Source: Betaproteobacteria bacterium (GTDB lineage: Bacteria > Pseudomonadota > Gammaproteobacteria > Burkholderiales > JAEUOS01). Taken from it: a DNA stretch of 64,000 nt. This document shows positions 59,525-64,000 of this stretch, one piece after another (the stretch's first letter is position 1; every line of letters starts with the position of its first letter). The notes beneath the pieces are model-generated. The model ran no database searches. It saw only the letters and a list, made by a program, of their open reading frames with translations, and had not been told where the DNA came from. The translations under genes and the position numbers were made by a program. The DNA lies in the NCBI GenBank assembly GCA_028292405.1, contig JAQGMJ010000049.1:72344-136343 (forward strand), written 5' to 3'.

Positions 59525-60391
59525 TTGCCAAACCTTCGTGAACTGATCTCCCGCGACGAACTCACCGTCGCCCCCTTCGTCATGAGCCCGATGATGGCGC
59601 GCATGGCCCAGGCCGCCGGTTTTCGCGCCGGCTACCTGAGCGGCGGCTCGCTCGGCTGGTGGAAGTGCATCACCGAAGCCAACATCACGCTGCCCGAAAT
59701 GGCCAGCGTATGCACCGACATCCGCGCCGCCTGCGACCTGCCGATGGTGCTCGACGGCGGCGCCGGCTGGGGCGACCCGGTGCACATGCACCGCACCATC
59801 GCGCTGACCCAGGCCGCCGGCTTTGCTGCGATTGAAATCGAAGATCAGGTGCTGCCGCGCCGGGTCGAGCACCACCTCGGCATCGACCACCTGGTGCCGC
59901 TGGACTTCATGCTCAACCGCCTGCGCGAAGCCATCGCCGCGCGCACCGACCCAAACCTCATGATCATCGCCCGCACCAACGCCTCGCGCGTCGCCGGCAT
60001 GGGCATCGACGAAGCGATCCGCCGCGGCGAGGCCTTCAAGAAGGCCGGCGCCGACATGCTGTTCATCTGGTCGGCCAACCCGGAAGACCTGCGCAAGATC
60101 GGCGAGCGCCTCGAGGGCCCCCTGATGCTGTTCCTGCCGCGCGACGGCCTGAAGAACTACGCCCTCTCCGAGGCCGACCTGGTGCGCCTGGGCTACCGCC
60201 TCGGCGCCTCGCCCGGCAATGCCCTGGCCGCCATCGTCAACGCGGTGCGGCAGTCCTACGAAAGCCTGGCCCAAAGCGACACCGACCCGACCCTCGGCAA
60301 GGGCGGCGCCCAGGTCGAAATGAAGGCTGCCTATGAGTTCAGCGACCTCGCCCGCCTGGTCGAAATCGAACGCCGCACGATGAAAGAGTAG
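59525..60391 (+). CDS. isocitrate lyase/PEP mutase superfamily enzyme
   Basis: 288 residues from the TTG at 59525, which has AAAGGAAA upstream; no better start exists. LDGGAGWGDP and the metal site IEIEDQVLPRR mark the superfamily. Where isocitrate and methylisocitrate lyases carry a catalytic Cys (KKCGH loop), this protein reads LPRRVEHH, so it is unlikely to be a true isocitrate lyase. Oxaloacetate decarboxylase or a related C-C/C-P activity on the carboxylate bound by the Bug receptor is possible. Confidence 0.85.
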   Translation: MPNLRELISRDELTVAPFVMSPMMARMAQAAGFRAGYLSGGSLGWWKCITEANITLPEMASVCTDIRAACDLPMVLDGGAGWGDPVHMHRTIALTQAAGFAAIEIEDQVLPRRVEHHLGIDHLVPLDFMLNRLREAIAARTDPNLMIIARTNASRVAGMGIDEAIRRGEAFKKAGADMLFIWSANPEDLRKIGERLEGPLMLFLPRDGLKNYALSEADLVRLGYRLGASPGNALAAIVNAVRQSYESLAQSDTDPTLGKGGAQVEMKAAYEFSDLARLVEIERRTMKE

Positions 60392-60627
60392 GGCGCTGGC
60401 GCAGGCCCGAAACATGCCCGGCCGGGAGGCCGGTCAAGTGTGGCAACCGCGGGAACGACTGCGCGCACGACTACGGGTTTTGGCGCCGAAATCCCAAAAA
60501 ACCTCGTTTTGGTGCTATGATCGCAGCTTATCGTCCGTCTATGGCGGGCCGGTTGTTTGGGTGACTGAGGCGCTTGTTGTGAGATAGGCGCCTGGAATTT
60601 AAGAAGTCAGGCTGGTGTCGGGCGTTA

Positions 60628-60644
60628 CCCGTCCGCCCCGCCCA
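60628..60644 (+). repeat. degenerate repeat of tRNA-Asp 3' end
   Basis: CCCGTCCGCCCCGCCCA resembles the last 16 bases of tRNA-Asp (57155-57170, CCCGTCCACTCCGCCA): two substitutions and one inserted C. The two copies bracket the LysR-Bug-lyase genes. Could be an old attachment-site remnant or chance in GC-rich DNA. Confidence 0.35.
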
Positions 60645-60647
60645 CAC

Positions 60648-60677
60648 AAAAGCCCTTGCCCCCAAGGGCTTTTTTTT
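60648..60677 (+). terminator. terminator before ppiD
   Basis: AAAAGCCCTT and AAGGGCTTTT arms around the loop GCCCCC, followed by a run of eight T in total. No coding gene ends within 250 bases upstream. Confidence 0.9.
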
Positions 60678-60773
60678 CGCAGTTTTACGCACAGAACGCT
60701 GAACCAGCCGGCCGGCCCCGATCGGGCAAGCCGACCGGCTGCACAAGACTGAACCGAGGCAAAACCCACCGCC

Positions 60774-62675
60774 ATGTTCGAATTTATCCGCACCCATCAG
60801 CGCCTGATGCAGTTCCTGCTGCTGCTGATCATCGTCCCCGCCTTCGCCATCGGCTTCGGCATGCAGGGCTGGAACCCGGCCGGCGACCCCAACGCGGTCG
60901 CCAAGGTCTGCGGCGGCACCGTCAGCATGCAGGACTTCGAGCGCGCCCAGCAGGAATACCTGCAGAACATGCGCCAGCAGCTCGGCGCCAATTTCCGCCC
61001 CGAGTTCTTCGACAACCCCGAAGCGCGCGGCGCCATTCTCGACCGCCTGGTAAACCAGCGCGCGCTCGCCTGCGCCGCCCTCAAGCGCAACATCGTCGCC
61101 TCCGACGACCTGCTGCGGCAGAACATCCTGCACGACAAGCAGTTCCAGATAGACGGCAAGTTCAGCAACGAGCTCTACCAGGGCGCCCTGGCCAACAACG
61201 GCATGTCGTCCTCCGCCTATGAAACCCTGCTGCGCCAGCAACTCGCCATGCAGGCGCTTTCGAGCGGCGTGCTGATGACCGCCTCCTCCCCGCAGACCGT
61301 GCAGGCATTGTTCGCCCGCGCCCAGGAAGAGCAGCGCGAGGTGCAGGAACTGGTGCTCAAGCCCGAGCTCTATACCGCGCAGGTCAAGCTCGCTCCCGAC
61401 GCGGCGCAAAAATACTACGACGCCAACCAGAAGGAATTTCAGGTGCCGCCGCAGTTGCGCGCCGAATACCTGGTGCTTTCCGTCGATACCCTGTCGGCCA
61501 GCATCGCGCCGGACGCCGCCGAGGTGCGCAAGTACTACGACCAGAACCAGAACCGCTACGGCGTGCCCGAAGAGCGCCAGGCGCGTCACATCCTGATCCC
61601 CGCCGCCGCCGGCGCGCCGGCCGCCGAGATCGCCGCCGCCCGTACCAAGGCCGAAGGCATCCTCACCCAACTGAAGGCCGACCCGAACAAATTCCCGCAA
61701 CTGGCCAAGGAGTTCTCCAAGGACCCCGGCTCGGCGGAAAAGGGCGGCGAGCTCGACTTCGCCGCGCACAACGGCACCTTCGTCAAGCCTTTCGAAGACA
61801 AGCTGTTCGCCCTGAAGCAGGGCGAGGTCAGCGACCTGGTGCAGACCGACTACGGCTTTCACATCATCCAGCTGATGGCGGTCAAGCCTTCCAGCGTCAA
61901 GCCCTTCGAACAAGTGCGCGCCGAGATCGAGGCCGACTGGAAAAAGCAGCGCGCGCAAAAGCTCTACGCCGACAGCATCGACGGCTTTGCCGACATCGTC
62001 TACACCCAGCCCGACAGCCTGAAGCCGGCCGCCGACAAATACAAGCTCACCGTGCAAAGCGCGCCGCTGTTCGCCCGCGGCGCTCCGCCGAAAGACCTGA
62101 ACAACCCCAACCTGCTGACCAAGCTGTTCGGCGACGAGGCGGTGAAGAACAAGCGCAACACCGAGGCCGTCGAAGTCGCCCCCGGCATGATGGTCTCGGC
62201 GCGGGTGGCTGAATACAAGCCGCAATCGGTGCGCCCCTTCGCCGAAGCGCAGGCCGGCATCACCGCCATGCTGACCCAGCGCGAGGCCCGGGCCCTGGCG
62301 AAAAAAGACGGCGAAGCCAAGCTCAAGGCAGCCAAGGCCAGCCCTGATTTTGTCGGCTTCGGCGCCGCCAGGACCCTTTCGCGCGCCAAGCCCGAAGGCA
62401 CTGGTCAGGACGGCATGAGAATGATCATGGGCGCGCCCAAGGACAAGCTGCCTGCCGTGGTCGGCGGCGAACTGGCCGAGGGCGGCTACGCGATCTACCG
62501 CATCAACAAGGTGTCGCAGCCGGACAAGCCTGATCCCGCTCTGGCCGCCTCGCTCAAGACCACCCTGGAGCGCTCGCAGGCCGAGTCCGATTTCAACGCC
62601 TATCTCGCGGCGCTGAAATTGACCGCGAAAATCGAACTGCACCCGGAAAACATCGAGAAAAAGCCCGCCAACTAA
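60774..62675 (+). CDS. ppiD: periplasmic folding chaperone / peptidyl-prolyl isomerase PpiD
   Basis: 633 residues. A single N-terminal membrane helix (about 11-33) anchors it in the inner membrane facing the periplasm. A SurA-like N-domain is followed by a parvulin domain (about 265-365; QARHILIPAA at the start, DYGFHIIQLM at the end) and a long C-terminal helical part. Helps secreted proteins leave the Sec translocon. Usually directly downstream of hupB-tRNA-Val-tRNA-Asp; here 3.6 kb separate them. Confidence 0.95.
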   Translation: MFEFIRTHQRLMQFLLLLIIVPAFAIGFGMQGWNPAGDPNAVAKVCGGTVSMQDFERAQQEYLQNMRQQLGANFRPEFFDNPEARGAILDRLVNQRALACAALKRNIVASDDLLRQNILHDKQFQIDGKFSNELYQGALANNGMSSSAYETLLRQQLAMQALSSGVLMTASSPQTVQALFARAQEEQREVQELVLKPELYTAQVKLAPDAAQKYYDANQKEFQVPPQLRAEYLVLSVDTLSASIAPDAAEVRKYYDQNQNRYGVPEERQARHILIPAAAGAPAAEIAAARTKAEGILTQLKADPNKFPQLAKEFSKDPGSAEKGGELDFAAHNGTFVKPFEDKLFALKQGEVSDLVQTDYGFHIIQLMAVKPSSVKPFEQVRAEIEADWKKQRAQKLYADSIDGFADIVYTQPDSLKPAADKYKLTVQSAPLFARGAPPKDLNNPNLLTKLFGDEAVKNKRNTEAVEVAPGMMVSARVAEYKPQSVRPFAEAQAGITAMLTQREARALAKKDGEAKLKAAKASPDFVGFGAARTLSRAKPEGTGQDGMRMIMGAPKDKLPAVVGGELAEGGYAIYRINKVSQPDKPDPALAASLKTTLERSQAESDFNAYLAALKLTAKIELHPENIEKKPAN

Positions 62676-62690
62676 GCAGCACGCCGAAAT

Positions 62691-62716
62691 AAAAGCCCCG
62701 CTAGCGGGGCTTTTTT
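62691..62716 (+). terminator. ppiD terminator
   Basis: GCCCCG, loop CTAG, CGGGGC, then TTTTTT, with AAAA before the stem. It lies between convergent ppiD and mnmH and could act on both. Confidence 0.92.
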
Positions 62717-62731
62717 ATCTGATCGAATTCT

Positions 62732-63832
62732 TCAGGCCGAGGCCTCGGGCCGATGCGCGGCCGCCGCTGCCGTCTCCATCGCCTGCCGCGCCGCACGCTC
62801 GAAAGCCGCCTCGTCGATGCCGTCGATGGCCACCGCCGGCGCTCCCTCGTAGCAACTGAAATTGCGCGCCATGCCGCGCAAGTAGGCCGGGTCGTAGTGC
62901 TCGGTGAGCAGGCGGCCCACCAGCACGTCCCAATCCCCCGCATCGCTCAAGGCCTTCCACTCGGCCACGCGCGCGCGCCCATGCAGCGCGACCAGAATGT
63001 CGAGCTGCTGGTTCAGGCGCGCCGGGTCGGCGAGAAAGTGCGCATACTCTTCTTTCAGCAGCGCCACCCGCGCCGGGTCCGCCAGCTCGACGCGCAGGCA
63101 GGGCGCCGCGCGCATGCGCTGCATCAGCGCGTCCGGCACGTGCAGGCCACCCACCTTCTTGCTCTCGGCCTCGACAAACACCGGCGCTCCCGGCGCATAG
63201 CCCTGCATCGCATGCCAGAGGCGGCTTTCGAACAACTTTTGCGCAGGCTGCGGCTCGTCCGGCAAATGCCCCAGCACCGAGCCGCGGTGGCAGGCCAGCG
63301 CCTCCAAATCCAGCACCTGCACGCCGATACCTGCGAGGGTGCGCAACAAGCGGCTCTTGCCGCTGCCGGTGGGGCCGCAGACGATGCGCAGGTCGAGCTT
63401 GCCCGGCAGGTGCGCCAGCTGGTCGATCACATGGCGCCGATACGCCTTGTAGCCGCCAGACAATTGCGCCACCGGCCAGCCGACCCGGCTGAAAATCTCC
63501 ACCATGCTGCCCGAGCGCATGCCGCCGCGCCAGCAATAGATCAGCGGCCGCCAGCCCTTCGGCCGGTCGTGGAATTTCTCCTGCAGGTGGCGCGCGATGT
63601 TGATCGCCACCAGCGCCGCGCCGACCTTCTTCGCCTCGAAAGGCGAGGCCTGCATGTAGAGCGTGCCGACGCGCTCGCGCTCGGCGTCGCTCAGCACCGG
63701 CGCGGAGATCGCACCGGGCAGGTGGTCCTCGGCGTATTCCGCCGGGGCGCGCACGTCGATCACCTCATCGAACTCGCCGATTTGCGCTACAGTCGCCGTG
63801 TTATGTGGAAACAAGTTTGAAGGGCCTTGCAA
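62732..63832 (-). CDS. mnmH: tRNA 2-selenouridine synthase
   Basis: 366 residues (also called SelU/YbbB). Uses selenophosphate to replace sulfur in the wobble 2-thiouridine of some tRNAs. N-terminal rhodanese domain with the catalytic Cys in IYCWRGGMRSGSM; C-terminal P-loop domain with GPTGSGKSRLL. The start is uncertain: a TTG at 63832 touches the selD ATG, and a TTG six codons in (63814) has AAGG upstream. No ATG is available near the N-terminus. Paired with selD, its selenophosphate supplier. Confidence 0.95.
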   Translation of the reverse strand: MQGPSNLFPHNTATVAQIGEFDEVIDVRAPAEYAEDHLPGAISAPVLSDAERERVGTLYMQASPFEAKKVGAALVAINIARHLQEKFHDRPKGWRPLIYCWRGGMRSGSMVEIFSRVGWPVAQLSGGYKAYRRHVIDQLAHLPGKLDLRIVCGPTGSGKSRLLRTLAGIGVQVLDLEALACHRGSVLGHLPDEPQPAQKLFESRLWHAMQGYAPGAPVFVEAESKKVGGLHVPDALMQRMRAAPCLRVELADPARVALLKEEYAHFLADPARLNQQLDILVALHGRARVAEWKALSDAGDWDVLVGRLLTEHYDPAYLRGMARNFSCYEGAPAVAIDGIDEAAFERAARQAMETAAAAAHRPEASA

Positions 63833-64000
63833 TGGATCAAATTAAAGCGCCGCTGCGCCTGACTTCGCTGGCGCACGGCGGCGGCTGCGGCTGCAAGATC
63901 GCGCCGGGCGTGCTGTCCGAGATTTTAAAGGCAACGCCCCTGCGCCTGCCGCCGAATGCACTGATGGTCGGCCGCGAAAACAGCGAAGACGCCGCAGTCT
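63832..64000 (+). CDS. selD: selenide, water dikinase (cut by window end)
   Basis: The first 56 residues are visible. Makes selenophosphate from selenide and ATP. LAHGGGCGCKIAPGVL holds the active-site residue as Cys, not selenocysteine, with the adjacent catalytic Lys. GAAGGG seven bases before the ATG is a good ribosome site and lies inside the divergent mnmH coding region. Confidence 0.96.
   Translation, partial: MDQIKAPLRLTSLAHGGGCGCKIAPGVLSEILKATPLRLPPNALMVGRENSEDAAV

Larger units (their letters stand above)
60392..60773. other. 382-base noncoding region before ppiD, possible small RNA
   Basis: No open frame with a ribosome site. A -10-like TATGAT (60516-60521) lacks a good -35. The following 130 bases contain a short hairpin (GGCGC ... 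GCGCC, about 60570-60593), a degenerate copy of the tRNA-Asp 3' end (60628-60644) and end in a strong terminator (60648-60677). That layout would suit a small RNA, but it may equally be the 3' remnant of an older tRNA transcript. Confidence 0.35.

Overview
The window is GC-rich and coding almost end to end. Gene content and order point to a betaproteobacterium, most likely Burkholderiales. The clues are the order carA-carB-greA-DUF4149-yhbY-rlmE-ftsH-folP-glmM, the order selO-msrB-yciB-bolA-ppiC, the hupB-tRNA-Val-tRNA-Asp-ppiD remnant, and a Bug-type tripartite tricarboxylate receptor. I cannot fix the family from sequence alone. No IS element, phage gene, integrase or CRISPR array is visible.

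Layout. 1-5484: four same-strand membrane-protein genes (end of a DUF2157 gene, DUF4401, GDYXXLXY, giant DUF2339). 5552-7844: aroC and an MFS transporter. 7841-9972 (minus): an uncharacterised secreted protein and an alpha/beta hydrolase, translationally coupled. 10276-14660: carAB. 14715-17602 (minus): a three-subunit GMC/gluconate-dehydrogenase-like enzyme (TAT-exported small subunit, FAD/Fe-S catalytic subunit, one-heme cytochrome c) sitting inside the usual carB-greA junction. 18000-24387: greA, DUF4149, yhbY (minus), rlmE, ftsH, folP, glmM. 24542-25318: cysE behind a promoter that overlaps an IscR-like site. 25337-30852 (minus): small membrane protein, serB, Sel1-repeat protein, hybrid histidine kinase, metC. 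30986-34942: purL. 34957-39705 (minus): oxyR, ppiC-type foldase, bolA, yciB, msrB, selO.

39746-45687 holds the most unusual set: an exported TPR-CHAT (caspase-like) protease with an intact His/Cys dyad, overlapping by one base a CHASE2-sensor adenylate cyclase, followed by a small exported FecR-like protein. All three are predicted to have parts outside the cytoplasm, so a cell-envelope sensing and cAMP signalling module is a reasonable hypothesis.

45821-56352 is a same-strand (one exception) catabolic block: acyl-CoA ligase, keto-pentenoate hydratase-like protein, Ldh-type dehydrogenase (minus), GarR-like reductase, IlvD/EDD-type sugar-acid dehydratase, a Nudix-Tag-Nudix unit, an HpcH/GarL-type aldolase and a D-2-hydroxyacid dehydrogenase. 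56566-57170: HU protein, tRNA-Val(UAC), tRNA-Asp(GUC). 57298-60391: LysR regulator, Bug receptor and an isocitrate lyase/PEP mutase family enzyme, lying between tRNA-Asp and ppiD. A degenerate copy of the tRNA-Asp 3' end lies just before ppiD. 60774-64000: ppiD, mnmH (minus) and the first part of selD. The last two share one base at their divergent starts and, with a Cys-form SelD, suggest selenium use in tRNA 2-selenouridine.
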